From the NCBI GenBank assembly GCA_965234685.1, contig OZ248539.1:3038001-3102000 (forward strand): 64,000 bases of DNA. The letters run 5' to 3'. The stretch comes from Fimbriimonas planktonicus. Its GTDB lineage: Bacteria; Armatimonadota; Fimbriimonadia; Fimbriimonadales; Fimbriimonadaceae. Position numbers and translations under genes: made by a program. Shown here one piece after another: positions 26,053 through 35,790 of this stretch (the stretch's first letter is position 1; every line of letters starts with the position of its first letter). The notes under the pieces were generated by a model. It saw only the letters and a program-made list of their open reading frames with translations, was not told the DNA's origin and made no database searches.

Positions 26053-28470
26053 CTAGCCGAAGCCATAAGTCAGTCTCGCCAGCACCGATTCATTCCCGGC
26101 TTCATCCTTCGACTGCACTTCCACCGAGAACGGACCCGATGGTGGCGGGCCGATAGTGAGTTCCTTGGCGTAGGTGTAAGACGTCCACGCCCCGCCGTTC
26201 AACCGAGATCGGTACAACAGCCGTTCCGGCAACGAAACTTCATCGTAGCCGCGCCAGCGGAACCTTGTTGAAGTGTTGCCGAGTTTGAACGGCACATCAA
26301 AGAACTCCACGGAAGGTTTGGTGGTCGTGAAGAGAGACACCCGATAGATGTTCGGCGGCAAGAAGTCCCCGAAGTCGGTTGTGTACTGGATGTACGGCAA
26401 CTTGATCGGTTGCTCGCTGAATCCCTCCGAGGGATTCCGTTTGGCATCAGTAAGCGGGAACTGGCGACCGGTGGCGACTTTGAACGCGCTCGTTTCGCGT
26501 GTGCTGTAATCGTAACCAATGGCGTAATTGAGATCCGGGTCTGCATAGCCGAAGGAAGTGCTGGTCCGAGTGAAGCGTCGCTGAGCACGGCGGTCGTAGT
26601 AGTCGCCGAAGCGGGTCAGAAACTTAGTGCCGTCTCGGCTGATGAAGAGGCTTCGGTTGAAGTTGCCGGCAGAGCTGCTGAAGATTCTCGAAACTCGGCC
26701 GTTGGTTCCATCGCGGAAATGACCCACGGCAGGAGAACCGGAATTGGAGTCGAGCGGGGCAAGGAAGGCAATGTGCAGCCCGGTGCCATCCATCTCGGGA
26801 CGCCAGCCATCGGCTACGAATGTCTCGATGCCCAGGGCAAGGTCCTGCCGATAAACCTTCCGGGCAAGGTTTGTTCCTCGCACGTAGGTCACGACCTTCC
26901 CGTCGCCCGAGATCGCGGGCTCCCGCGCATCGAGCGCGACAATGGTTCGAGTATTGGTCGCGGTGTCGTACACGTAAACATCCGTCCGGGCCAATTGCGA
27001 AAATCCGTTGGTGCTGTAGACAATCTTCCGACCGGCGTAGTCCATCCGCATTTGTGGTAGCTCTGCATTGGGAGTAACTCCCGCAGTGACGCAGACTCGC
27101 CGACCGGTTTTGGTATCGCTGAAGAAGATGTCGTACCCGCCGCTTCCGCTCAGCGGATTGGTATCGCCCTGAGCAATCGCATCCGCATTCGTTATCCAGG
27201 CAAACCTCGTCGCGTCCTCGGACATTTCTGGCGTCGCATAAATGTATTGACCAAGCCGCGCGATCGGGTTGTAGCCCGGAATTCCGCCTTCGCCAAACTC
27301 TTTCTCGTAGCGCCACCACCTATTCGTTCGCCGATTATTCAGGATTACGCCTCGTGCAACGCGTGGTGGCAAGTAGTCTGGGTAGGCCAAGTACTCCCCG
27401 TCCGGGCTCATGATCGCTGGGCTTGATTGAATATCTGGCCATGCGGCATAAAGGTAAGTGCTGCCGTAGTTTTTGCCGGTGGCCAACTCTTGGGTACAGG
27501 TTCTGGCCGGTTGACTGTTCAGCGAAAACGTCATCGTCGCGAGGTTCGCGGAGTCCGAAATCGCGTGAATCCCTTTAACGTCATAAGCCCAGGGGTTTTC
27601 GGGGAAGAGCCGCTGCCAGCGGTTCTCGACAAAGTCGTAGATATGCAGCCAGGGAGATTGCGTCCCGAATGCGCCGTAGAACGCGAAGTACCGACCATTT
27701 CGAGAAAGGCACTGGGTGGACTGATATTCCGGCATCGCCTCTACCGGAATCAGTCTTCCGACGCCTTGCTGATTCAGGGGGTACCAGAAAACATAACCGG
27801 TCGCGCGGACATTCTCGTTTCCGGGCACGATCGCCAAACCGGCAACCGACAAGCCGTCGCTCGAAATTTGGGCGAATCTCACCGATAGCTGAACCCCGTT
27901 GATCCCAAGCGGAATGCGGAGAACGTTCGAGCTTCCGGGCACCGTGCCGATGCGCAGCCGGTTGATCGTGTAGCCATTCGCCAGGGTGACGCGTTCCGTT
28001 TGCGCAACACGGCCATCTCGCGAAATCACTCCGGGGAAGTCTTTGCCGTTGAGGAAAGTGGTCCGACTGGACTCGCGCTTCCAACCGGTGGAAAGCCGAT
28101 CTCGTGACCAAAATTCGGCATCCGAGCCGACAATGATGTACTGCAGATCATCAGAAACCGCGCGCACCCCGCCGAACCCACGCTCCGTCCCGCTCGCCTC
28201 TTTCAGGCCAAGTCGCTCCGTCGTCCCCGCGATCCGGTCCCAAACGTAAAGGTCCTGCTTCAGCACGTTGCCGTTATCGAGGGAAGCGTTCGTGCCGCCG
28301 CCCGAGAAAAGCACCGCAGCCCCTCGGTTGGTCGCAAACCGCGCGCTCAAGCTCTCGCCCAAACCCGCCGATGCCAGCCGCTTCGAGATCAGCACCGGCA
28401 AAGAACTTTGCGCGGCTACTACCGTCGGCAACAAAACGACCAAACCTAGCAGGCTCTTAACGAAATTCAT
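26053..28470 (-). CDS. Secreted TolB-like beta-propeller protein, diverged relative
   Basis: 805 residues with a signal peptide (MNFVKSLLGLVVLLPTVVAA). The body has repeated blades of the WD40/TolB kind: ISRDGRVAQTERV, ISSDGLSVAGL, MSPDGEYLAYPD, DAREPAISGDGKVVTY. The last 120 residues form an Ig-like domain ending with EVQSKDEAGNESVL. It is the last gene of a four-gene run and is a distant relative of the three before it, with an added C-terminal domain. Its ATG lies 14 bases inside the 3' end of the upstream gene, so the two are translationally coupled. No enzymatic motif is visible; likely a surface or periplasmic binding protein. Confidence 0.7.
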   Translation of the reverse strand: MNFVKSLLGLVVLLPTVVAAQSSLPVLISKRLASAGLGESLSARFATNRGAAVLFSGGGTNASLDNGNVLKQDLYVWDRIAGTTERLGLKEASGTERGFGGVRAVSDDLQYIIVGSDAEFWSRDRLSTGWKRESSRTTFLNGKDFPGVISRDGRVAQTERVTLANGYTINRLRIGTVPGSSNVLRIPLGINGVQLSVRFAQISSDGLSVAGLAIVPGNENVRATGYVFWYPLNQQGVGRLIPVEAMPEYQSTQCLSRNGRYFAFYGAFGTQSPWLHIYDFVENRWQRLFPENPWAYDVKGIHAISDSANLATMTFSLNSQPARTCTQELATGKNYGSTYLYAAWPDIQSSPAIMSPDGEYLAYPDYLPPRVARGVILNNRRTNRWWRYEKEFGEGGIPGYNPIARLGQYIYATPEMSEDATRFAWITNADAIAQGDTNPLSGSGGYDIFFSDTKTGRRVCVTAGVTPNAELPQMRMDYAGRKIVYSTNGFSQLARTDVYVYDTATNTRTIVALDAREPAISGDGKVVTYVRGTNLARKVYRQDLALGIETFVADGWRPEMDGTGLHIAFLAPLDSNSGSPAVGHFRDGTNGRVSRIFSSSAGNFNRSLFISRDGTKFLTRFGDYYDRRAQRRFTRTSTSFGYADPDLNYAIGYDYSTRETSAFKVATGRQFPLTDAKRNPSEGFSEQPIKLPYIQYTTDFGDFLPPNIYRVSLFTTTKPSVEFFDVPFKLGNTSTRFRWRGYDEVSLPERLLYRSRLNGGAWTSYTYAKELTIGPPPSGPFSVEVQSKDEAGNESVLARLTYGFG

Positions 28471-30556
28471 AACGACCTCTCACAAGTGCTCCGGCGAGCG
28501 AGAACCAAACGCGGCGATTGTTTGTCATCTGCCCTTGAGAGAACGTGGTTCCGTAGTACTCATCCGTAAGCAAAATTCCTTCTCTTCCGTCCCCCAGTCG
28601 CAGCACTCGGAGCCGAAACTCGTCGGTAATCAACGCATATTGCCCATCGGGTGAGATCGAAAGAATTCGTGTCGTCCCACCGGGGACCTTCCGCCACGAG
28701 CCGGTTTGCGTGTCCAAAATCATCGGGAAGTAGAAGTTGTCCGCACTAGACACGAGATAAGTGAAAGCAACGAACCGGCCATCTGCCGAGACCTGTGGAC
28801 CCTCCACGCCGTCAAAGGTCAAATCCTGTCCGCGAGGCACCAGAACAAGCTGGGTTGTGCGCGTTTGCGAGTCCCAGCGATACAGAGACTTGTCAACCTC
28901 GTCAAATTCCGGCTCATAAGGCAATTCCCGACCCGCCGCCAAGTCTCGGGCGCTTGAAGTGAAGTACACGTAGCGTCCGTCGTTCGAGATCACCGCGGAG
29001 CCCGAAGGACGATTTCCGCCTAAGCCTGTTGCGGTGTAGCTCAGCAGGTACTCTTCGCCGCGCGAGATGTTCCGCACCCAAACTTGGTTGTTCGCGAGGA
29101 ATACCACCAGGTTTCCGGTTCCATCCATGCCGACCGGATTGCCGACCAGATTCGTGATCACCCCTCGCTTCAGGTCCACGTGTTGATGAACTGCGAGGGA
29201 ATCCGGCCGACCGAGAACGTACCGCCCGTTATTGCTCACGGCAATCGGCATCGGGTTGTTCGGCACCACCACGTCCCCACCCGTGGTCATGTCTCGTCGA
29301 ACCGACCGGTAAACGCCATCGCGGAAAATGTCCCGGCTTCGTACAAACGCGAACCGCTCGTCTGGGGTCACTGCGAAATTCTGCAAGTCATCGGGCAGGT
29401 TCGGCTGCCCAACGTCATCCAAGTACCGCGCCACCCGCGAAGATCGGCTTAGCCACATCGGGTTTTGGTAATACGTGCTCATCACCACGTTGTTCCCCGA
29501 GTTATCAATCGCAATAGATTCTGGAAACTCTTGGCCGACGTTGTACGGCGTGAAGTCCGTCCACTTGTTGGTCGTGCGGTCAAAGACCAAGGTCTTGACC
29601 GTGCTGTACGGAGCCACCGCAATGAATCGCCCATTCCGGCTAACGTGCACCGCCCGGAGGCTGACTTCAGTGTTCGGGCGTGGGAGTCGCACTCCAACTT
29701 TCGTCTCGAGGTTGAGAACGTACAAATCATTCCCGCCCACGTCCAGCGGATCAAGCGCCGCCGTCGATTCCAAAATGGCGGTCTTGCCGTCGTCGCTCAC
29801 CCAATGCGGGGTGTAAACCGATGCACTCGCCGAGAAGATCGGCGTCTTGACCCCGTTCTTGAAGAGTGAAAGCCCCGAACCGTCCCGATACAGAATGTTG
29901 AGCCCGTTGGCACTAACCCCAAGGACCGGTCGATGGCCGCGAATCGGTTCGTGAACAAGGGTGGTTACCCCGGTCATAAAGTCACGAACGTAAATGCCGT
30001 ACTGATCCTGGGGCTTTGCCCCGGTAAAGATCAGTCTCGTTCCCAGGTTGTCGATGGCAACGGGATCGCAATAACCCAGACTCGCCGTGCCGACCGGCGG
30101 AACCGAGGCGACCGAAGTTTCCCCGGTCTCCCGGTTGTGAACATAAATCTGAGTGCGAGCCGTGCTGAGTCCCGCCACCGGGTTTTCGACGACAAAGAAG
30201 TTCACTAGCCCCTGATTCGAGGGCATCACCGCGAGGTGCTGATACTCCGATTCAACCGGGAAGTACTTGCCCGCAAACTTGTTTAGCCCATAGGTTTGGC
30301 CACCGGTCAAAGACCGAAGAAAAACATCCGTCGTCTGAGGAATATCCCCAAACTTCAGGCCATGGCGAGTCGTCGTGAATCCGGCAAACTTGCCGTCCGG
30401 CGAAATAAACGCCCCACTCCCTTGCCCCGCAAGCGGCCGCGTGTGCGAGCCGGTGAAGACGACGTTCGTATCGTAAAAGTCCAGCTGCGCGTCCGCAACG
30501 GCAAAAACGCGCAGCGCCCCGAGAAGCACCCCAATTTTCAAACAAACAGATTTCAT
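28457..30556 (-). CDS. Secreted beta-propeller protein, paralogue 3 of a tandem family
   Basis: 699 residues from the ATG at 30556; an upstream in-frame start would overlap the previous gene. Signal peptide ends at about VADAQ. The mature N-terminus LDFYDTNVVFTGSHTRPLAG is shared with its two upstream neighbours, as are the blades (ISPDGKFAGF, VSADGRFVAF, NNGRYVLG) and the C-terminus RGRYEFR. The repeats fit TolB/WD40 blades. No active-site pattern is seen, so a surface ligand-binding or adhesion role is only a guess. It lies 26 bases after the preceding gene. Confidence 0.75.
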   Translation of the reverse strand: MKSVCLKIGVLLGALRVFAVADAQLDFYDTNVVFTGSHTRPLAGQGSGAFISPDGKFAGFTTTRHGLKFGDIPQTTDVFLRSLTGGQTYGLNKFAGKYFPVESEYQHLAVMPSNQGLVNFFVVENPVAGLSTARTQIYVHNRETGETSVASVPPVGTASLGYCDPVAIDNLGTRLIFTGAKPQDQYGIYVRDFMTGVTTLVHEPIRGHRPVLGVSANGLNILYRDGSGLSLFKNGVKTPIFSASASVYTPHWVSDDGKTAILESTAALDPLDVGGNDLYVLNLETKVGVRLPRPNTEVSLRAVHVSRNGRFIAVAPYSTVKTLVFDRTTNKWTDFTPYNVGQEFPESIAIDNSGNNVVMSTYYQNPMWLSRSSRVARYLDDVGQPNLPDDLQNFAVTPDERFAFVRSRDIFRDGVYRSVRRDMTTGGDVVVPNNPMPIAVSNNGRYVLGRPDSLAVHQHVDLKRGVITNLVGNPVGMDGTGNLVVFLANNQVWVRNISRGEEYLLSYTATGLGGNRPSGSAVISNDGRYVYFTSSARDLAAGRELPYEPEFDEVDKSLYRWDSQTRTTQLVLVPRGQDLTFDGVEGPQVSADGRFVAFTYLVSSADNFYFPMILDTQTGSWRKVPGGTTRILSISPDGQYALITDEFRLRVLRLGDGREGILLTDEYYGTTFSQGQMTNNRRVWFSLAGALVRGRYEFR

Positions 30557-30582
30557 ATTGCTATCACCCACCAAACTCCAAA

Positions 30583-32697
30583 CTAACGAAACTCGTAACG
30601 GCCCCGAATAATCGCGCCAAAGCGCGCGAGCCAGACCCTTCGGTTGTTGGTCATTTGACCGGCTGTCAAAGGCCAATCCGTTAAGTCGTTTAACAACTCC
30701 GAAATCTTGCCGTCACCAAAACGGAAGATTTTCAGCGGATTGTAATATTCGTCTGCTACCAGCGCATGTTGACCGTCAGGTGAAATAGACACGATTCGGG
30801 TGTCTCTGCCGCCAAATACTTGCTTCCAACGGTATGACTGGGTATCCAAAATGGTTGGGAAGAAGAGCGTATCGGCGCTGGAAACTATGAAAGAGTAGGC
30901 AACGTACCTGCCGTCTGCCGATACTTGCGGACCATCAATGCCATAGAACCCCCTGCCTGCCTCAACCGGTACCAACACAAGCTCGGTTCGCTTGGTCTGC
31001 GAATTCCATCGGAATAATGACTTGTCTACGTAATCTTCCGGAAACTCCGATAGTTGTCGTCCTGCCGCCAGGTCCCGTGCACTCGATGTGAAGTAGACGT
31101 AATGTCCATTGTTGGAAATTACTGCCGAGCCAGAAGGGCCGTTTCCACCCAAGCCCGCTGTGGTGTAGCTCAGCAGATACTCTTCGCCGCGCGAGATATT
31201 CCGAACCCACACTTGGTTGTTCGCTTGGAACACCACCAAGTTTCCGGATCCATCCATCCCAACTGGAGTTCCCCGGATTTGCGTGATCGCTCCTCGTTTC
31301 AGGTCTACGTGCTGAGCACCAAGGGAACCGTCCCGACCCAGCACGTACCGGCCATTGTTACTCACCGCGACGGGTACCGGTGTATTGGGCACCACGACGT
31401 CTGCACCTGTCGTCAAGTCGCGCCGAACCGATCGGAATACACCGTCTCGAAAGATGTCGCGGCTTTGCACGAAGACGAATCGCTCGTCTGGCGTCACCGC
31501 AAACCGATCCAGATCGTCCGGTAGGTTCGGCTGGCCGATGTCGTCCAGATACCGTAGCACCCGCGAGGATCGCGTCAGCCAAATTAGATTGGCTTGGTAC
31601 GTGCTGACTACCACGTTGTTCCCCGAATCATCAATGGCAATCGACGTGGCCTGCTCTTCGCCAAGGTTGTAGGGCGTAAAGTCGGTCCACTTATTCGTTG
31701 TCCGGTCCAGAACCTTCGCGAAGGAACTACCGTACGGCGCTGCCGCAATGAAGCGCCCGTTTCTGCTCACGCGAATCGCCCGAAGGCTAACTTCCGTGTT
31801 CGGGCGCGGCAACCGTACACCAATCTTGGTTTCGAGGTTCAGGACATAAAGGTCGTTGCCGCCCGTATCCAGAGGATCAAGCGCGGCGGTCGATTCCAGA
31901 ATCGCGGTCTTGGCGTCATCGCTCACCCAGTGCGGAATGTGTACGGATGAACCGGCGGGCAAAATCGACTTCTTTGCGCCGTTTTGGAAAAGCGATAGTC
32001 CCGAGCCATCGCGATAAAGAATGTTCAGCCCGTTGGCGCTGGCTCCTAATACCGGAACTTCATGTCGTTCGGTCTCGTGCACCCTTACGGTTGTTCCGGC
32101 TGTGAAGTCGCGAACATAGATACCGTACCGACCTTGCGGTCCGCTTCCGGTGAAGATCAGGCGAGTACCGGGGTTGTCTATGGCGATCGGGTTGCAAAAA
32201 CCGAAGATTGCGGTCCCGGCTGGAGGCACCGATGCCCAGCTTGTCTCCCCAGTTTCCCGGTTATGGGCATAAATCTGGTATCGATCGGGGCTCAATCCGA
32301 CGACCGGATAGTCCGCCAGAAAGAAGGTGACCACGCCCCCATTGGAGGGCATGACCGGTAGGCCCTGTGGCTGCTCATTAATTCGGACCGGGAAGTATTT
32401 GCCAGCGAACTTGCTAATCCCGTAAATCTGACCGCCGGTTAATGAGCGCACAAAAACATCATTGGTTAGTGGGAGATCGCCATACCGCAGGCCATGTCGC
32501 GAGGACATGAACCCGACAAACTTGCCATCCGGTGAGATGTACGCACCGCTTCCGTACCCCGAAAGCGGTCGCTCATGGTTTCCCGTGAAGACGACGTTCG
32601 TATCGTAGAAGTCCAGTTGCGCGTGCCCAACGAAGGGAAGACCCAAGGCCGCTACCAATGTCCCCAACTTCCAGATATTGAGCTTCATAGCATTCAA
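30583..32697 (-). CDS. Secreted beta-propeller protein, paralogue 2 of a tandem family
   Basis: 704 residues; signal peptide to about VGHAQ. It is the closest relative of the gene at 28457-30556: long identical stretches include the LDFYDTNVVFTG start, DPLD.GGNDLYVLNLETK, EVSLRA, and the RGRYEFR end. The same TolB-like blades recur (ISPDGKFVGF, VSADGRYVAY, SNNGRYVLG). The start may be the ATG three codons downstream. Fourteen bases separate it from the upstream gene, so this is one operon. Function unknown. Confidence 0.75.
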   Translation of the reverse strand: MNAMKLNIWKLGTLVAALGLPFVGHAQLDFYDTNVVFTGNHERPLSGYGSGAYISPDGKFVGFMSSRHGLRYGDLPLTNDVFVRSLTGGQIYGISKFAGKYFPVRINEQPQGLPVMPSNGGVVTFFLADYPVVGLSPDRYQIYAHNRETGETSWASVPPAGTAIFGFCNPIAIDNPGTRLIFTGSGPQGRYGIYVRDFTAGTTVRVHETERHEVPVLGASANGLNILYRDGSGLSLFQNGAKKSILPAGSSVHIPHWVSDDAKTAILESTAALDPLDTGGNDLYVLNLETKIGVRLPRPNTEVSLRAIRVSRNGRFIAAAPYGSSFAKVLDRTTNKWTDFTPYNLGEEQATSIAIDDSGNNVVVSTYQANLIWLTRSSRVLRYLDDIGQPNLPDDLDRFAVTPDERFVFVQSRDIFRDGVFRSVRRDLTTGADVVVPNTPVPVAVSNNGRYVLGRDGSLGAQHVDLKRGAITQIRGTPVGMDGSGNLVVFQANNQVWVRNISRGEEYLLSYTTAGLGGNGPSGSAVISNNGHYVYFTSSARDLAAGRQLSEFPEDYVDKSLFRWNSQTKRTELVLVPVEAGRGFYGIDGPQVSADGRYVAYSFIVSSADTLFFPTILDTQSYRWKQVFGGRDTRIVSISPDGQHALVADEYYNPLKIFRFGDGKISELLNDLTDWPLTAGQMTNNRRVWLARFGAIIRGRYEFR

Positions 32698-32711
32698 ACT
32701 AGCGACGCAGA

Positions 32712-34820
32712 CTATCGAAACTCATAGCGTCCGCGAACAATCGTTCCGCCGACCGAAAGCCAGACTCTCCGATTGTTGGTCATCTTCCCGGTGGTGAAAG
32801 TGCCCCAAGACCGACAATCGGGTAACTCCAGGTATTTTGCATCGCCAAAGCGGAAGATTGAAATCGCTTCTCCCTCGGCACCTTGTCGTACAAGCGCATG
32901 CTGGCCATCTGGAGCTATCGACTTGGCTTGGCCAGGTATCGTTCCGTCACCGCGAACGTACCTTCCGGTTAGGGTGTCGATAATTAGCGGTTGTAGCCCC
33001 TGAGGGGTCGTGGTTTCGGTAACCGCGACAAAGCGGCCATCGGCAGATGTTTTCGGTTCTTGGGCTCCTTCAAAGAATCCATTTCGGCGGGGTATCTCGA
33101 TGAGAACCGTATTGCGGGTCTTTGAATCCCAACGGTACACCGATCTCGTGCGAAAGTCTTCGGCACCTAATCGTAAGATTTGTCGCCCAGCCGCAAGATT
33201 CATCGCGAAAGATGTGAAGTAAACATATCTTCCATCGCTCGATATTTCTGCACCGTCGGACAAGTCGTCTCCGCCTACCCCGAAAATTGTATAACTCAGC
33301 AGATATTCCTCTCGTCGCGCAATGTTTCGAACCCAAACTTGGTTGCCAACCTGCATTACCACAAGGTTTCCGGATCCGTCCATTCCCACTGGTCGACCAG
33401 GTAGATTAACGACTATTCCTGCCTTTAGGTCTACGTGCTGCCAAAGCATTGGAGCTTCCGACTCTCCCACTACGTACCGACCATTGTTGCTTACCGCAAC
33501 TGGATTCAAATTGTTCGGCACGATAACGGTGCCGCCAGAAATCATGTCCTTTCTGATGCTTTGAAGTTTGTCCCCAGAGGTAGCGGTTGAACTCCGGATA
33601 AAGGCGAACCTCTCATCTTGAGTGACGTGAAAATGGAATATATCGTTCGCAACATTGCGTTGACCGATGTCTTCCACCGCCTTAGGCAATTTCCTCGCCT
33701 TTACACCCCACGCTGGTTTGCCGGTTGCCGTGTTGTAAACAATGTTGTTTCCGAAGTTATCGACCGAAAGACGGGTGGGCCGCTCAGTGAAGTCCTGGTA
33801 AGGGGTGGCGTCGGTCCACAGCCTGGACTCGCGATCAAAGATTGAAAGTCGATTTTCATATACTGATGGTTCCAACGCCACGCAGACGTAGCGACCATTT
33901 GCGCTTACAGCGGGAACAAAGCTTTGCAACCGATTGCTTGCGCTGGGCAAAAGCACGGCTTGGCTGGTCTCTAAATTGAACTCGTAGATGTCGAATCCGT
34001 TGGGATCGGTCGGATCTAGCGGGCCGAAAGTGGAAATGATTGCCATCTTGGCGTCATCGCTTACCCAAAGCAGATTGAGGTCTAACGCAGTCGACGAAAT
34101 AATGGTCCGCTTGACCCCGTTTTGATCTAAGACTAAACCTGTACCTGCGGTGTAGAGAATGTTCTGGCCGTTTTGGCTTAAGACAGCATTCGAGTAATAG
34201 AATGGTGCGGACTTGAAAATGGAGCGAGTGTCGCCGCTGGACAAGTCGCGAAGGTACAGGGTGCTTCTTTGGGCTGCATCTTTGGATCGGAAGAGCAATC
34301 GCGTTCCTGCACTGTCGATTGCCACCGGGGTACAAGAAGCTAGAGTAGACGTTCCTGATGGTGGAACCGATGCCAACACGGTGGTTCCGGTTTCGCGCGT
34401 GTGGGCATAAATTTGGTCTATTGCGGTGGATACACCTTTGATCGGTGATGCCGCCGCGAAGAATGTGACCAATCCTTGATTGGTCGTGAGGGTTGGTGAA
34501 TTCGAGGGGCCTGGCTTGAATGCGACCGCTTTCCCGCCGACCCTATTGACGTTGAAGACGCGAGTTGATGCCAACTCCCGCACAAAAACATCCGTCGTGT
34601 TCGGTAGGTCACCTGTTCGTAGCCCGTGCCTAGTCGACACGAAGCTCACAAAAGTGCCGTCAGGCGAAATTGTTGCCTGCTCGCCGATGCCGTCCAATGG
34701 CCGTGCGAAGCTGCCAAGAAACGGGACGTTTGTGTCGAAAAAGTCCAGCTGCGCTTGCGCGGCCACCGTAAACCCAAAGGCAACAACCAGCGTTCCAACG
34801 ATTCGAATATCAAGTTTCAT
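32712..34820 (-). CDS. Secreted beta-propeller protein, paralogue 1 of a tandem family (operon head)
   Basis: 702 residues. Signal peptide to about AAQAQ, then LDFFDTNVPFLGSFARPLDG, clearly the same architecture as the next two genes but more diverged. Blades include ISPDGTFVSF, AVSANGRYVCV and TSADGRFVAV; it ends in IVRGRYEFR. It is the first gene of the run: a TATAAT element lies 32 bases upstream and GAAGGTAAGC precedes the ATG. Codon choice looks slightly more AT-rich than in the neighbours (by eye). Function unknown. Confidence 0.75.
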   Translation of the reverse strand: MKLDIRIVGTLVVAFGFTVAAQAQLDFFDTNVPFLGSFARPLDGIGEQATISPDGTFVSFVSTRHGLRTGDLPNTTDVFVRELASTRVFNVNRVGGKAVAFKPGPSNSPTLTTNQGLVTFFAAASPIKGVSTAIDQIYAHTRETGTTVLASVPPSGTSTLASCTPVAIDSAGTRLLFRSKDAAQRSTLYLRDLSSGDTRSIFKSAPFYYSNAVLSQNGQNILYTAGTGLVLDQNGVKRTIISSTALDLNLLWVSDDAKMAIISTFGPLDPTDPNGFDIYEFNLETSQAVLLPSASNRLQSFVPAVSANGRYVCVALEPSVYENRLSIFDRESRLWTDATPYQDFTERPTRLSVDNFGNNIVYNTATGKPAWGVKARKLPKAVEDIGQRNVANDIFHFHVTQDERFAFIRSSTATSGDKLQSIRKDMISGGTVIVPNNLNPVAVSNNGRYVVGESEAPMLWQHVDLKAGIVVNLPGRPVGMDGSGNLVVMQVGNQVWVRNIARREEYLLSYTIFGVGGDDLSDGAEISSDGRYVYFTSFAMNLAAGRQILRLGAEDFRTRSVYRWDSKTRNTVLIEIPRRNGFFEGAQEPKTSADGRFVAVTETTTPQGLQPLIIDTLTGRYVRGDGTIPGQAKSIAPDGQHALVRQGAEGEAISIFRFGDAKYLELPDCRSWGTFTTGKMTNNRRVWLSVGGTIVRGRYEFR

Positions 34821-34852
34821 TTTGCTTACCTTCGGGTTCCGGCCCCGTTGCC

Positions 34853-34858
34853 ATTATA
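34853..34858 (-). promoter_or_regulatory. TATAAT -10 element of the beta-propeller operon
   Basis: A consensus TATAAT on the minus strand, 32 bases before the ATG at 34820. No good -35 at the ideal distance; TTGCCT lies 20 bases further up. Confidence 0.5.
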
Positions 34859-34918
34859 GTGTTCGGGGTCAGGAGATAAGGCAAAAAACCTCACTTCTGA
34901 CCCGTTTCAGAACTCTTT

Positions 34919-35569
34919 TCAGGCGTTGGGCTGAGCGAGCGCCTTCGCCCGCAACTCGCCGTCGCTGAGGTGGCTTTGGTCCACGGTTTCAGACCGCGAA
35001 ACAACTTTGTGAGTCGCCGGGTGGGCTTGCTCTAGCCAGGGCAGGAACTGCAGCATCGCTCCGCTTGCGCCTTCTCCCGAGCCAAAGACGATCACTTCTT
35101 TCGCGCCTTCTAGGGGAACGGAGACCGCTTCAAAGAACGCGTCGTGGTTTGGCTGGACGTTGCGTCCGGAGTCCTCATGCTTATTGGAGTGCACGTGGGC
35201 CTTGGTGCCGTCTGGATCGAGGGGCTGAATGACAATCGGTTCCGCGGTCTCCACGGCAAGGTTAAAGATGCGACCTTCGTGGAAGTTCAGCACCAAGAGC
35301 AGCCGACCGTTCTGCCGCTCGTCGTGGCTCTCGTGCTCCCGCAGGAGATGTCGCATCTGGTTCACCTGATCTGGACCAGCGACATCCGAAGCGGAAACGC
35401 CGTGAAAAACCGTCAGCTGTGAATTGATCGTGACTTTCAGGTTGCCGTTGTGCTCTTGCTCCACTTGACCAAGGTGCTCGAAGAGGGAAATGGCATCTCG
35501 CCAAGTGAGGTTGTGCGTCATGGGGTGACGGAAGATTTGGGCAAGGGTGCGCTGATTGTTTGAAGTCAA
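34919..35569 (-). CDS. Conserved protein of unknown function, possible HicA-like N-terminus
   Basis: 216 residues from the TTG at 35569, chosen because AGGA precedes it by 6 bases; a GTG at 35590 is the other choice. The N-terminal segment (LAQIFRHPMTHNLTWRDAIS, then LFEHLG and the following strand) looks like the HicA/YcfA double-stranded-RNA-binding-like fold, but there is no adjacent HicB antitoxin. The C-terminal half has a glycine-rich VIVFGSGEGASGAML and a His-rich middle. I do not know a function. It is divergent from the OmpA-ABC operon and probably unrelated. Confidence 0.5.
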   Translation of the reverse strand: MTSNNQRTLAQIFRHPMTHNLTWRDAISLFEHLGQVEQEHNGNLKVTINSQLTVFHGVSASDVAGPDQVNQMRHLLREHESHDERQNGRLLLVLNFHEGRIFNLAVETAEPIVIQPLDPDGTKAHVHSNKHEDSGRNVQPNHDAFFEAVSVPLEGAKEVIVFGSGEGASGAMLQFLPWLEQAHPATHKVVSRSETVDQSHLSDGELRAKALAQPNA

Positions 35570-35790
35570 AAGAGGTCCTGTTGATATCACGCGCCAAAAG
35601 CATCACGGGTTGCATTTTTTGCCACAAATAACGCAAAAGATAAATATCCGAAAGTTATCTACCATGCAATGTATGTATTCGCCTTCATTTGCGGCAGTTC
35701 ATACGCCGTTTATCTCAACTGAATCCCCGATGGTCGGTCACTCGTATGTTGGTATATTGGGCGGACACCCAGGTGGGGGCCGCAGTTACA
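35570..35790. other. Intergenic region between divergent genes, AT-rich
   Basis: About 220 bases. AGATAA (35638-35643) and TTATCT (35655-35660) form an inverted repeat 11 bases apart, a possible operator. TATATT at 35753-35758 may be the -10 of the plus-strand operon. No gene is seen. Confidence 0.35.

Noticed and set aside
34919..35569. HicA toxin call
   Set aside because: Weak N-terminal similarity only, no adjacent HicB, and a large unrelated C-terminal half.
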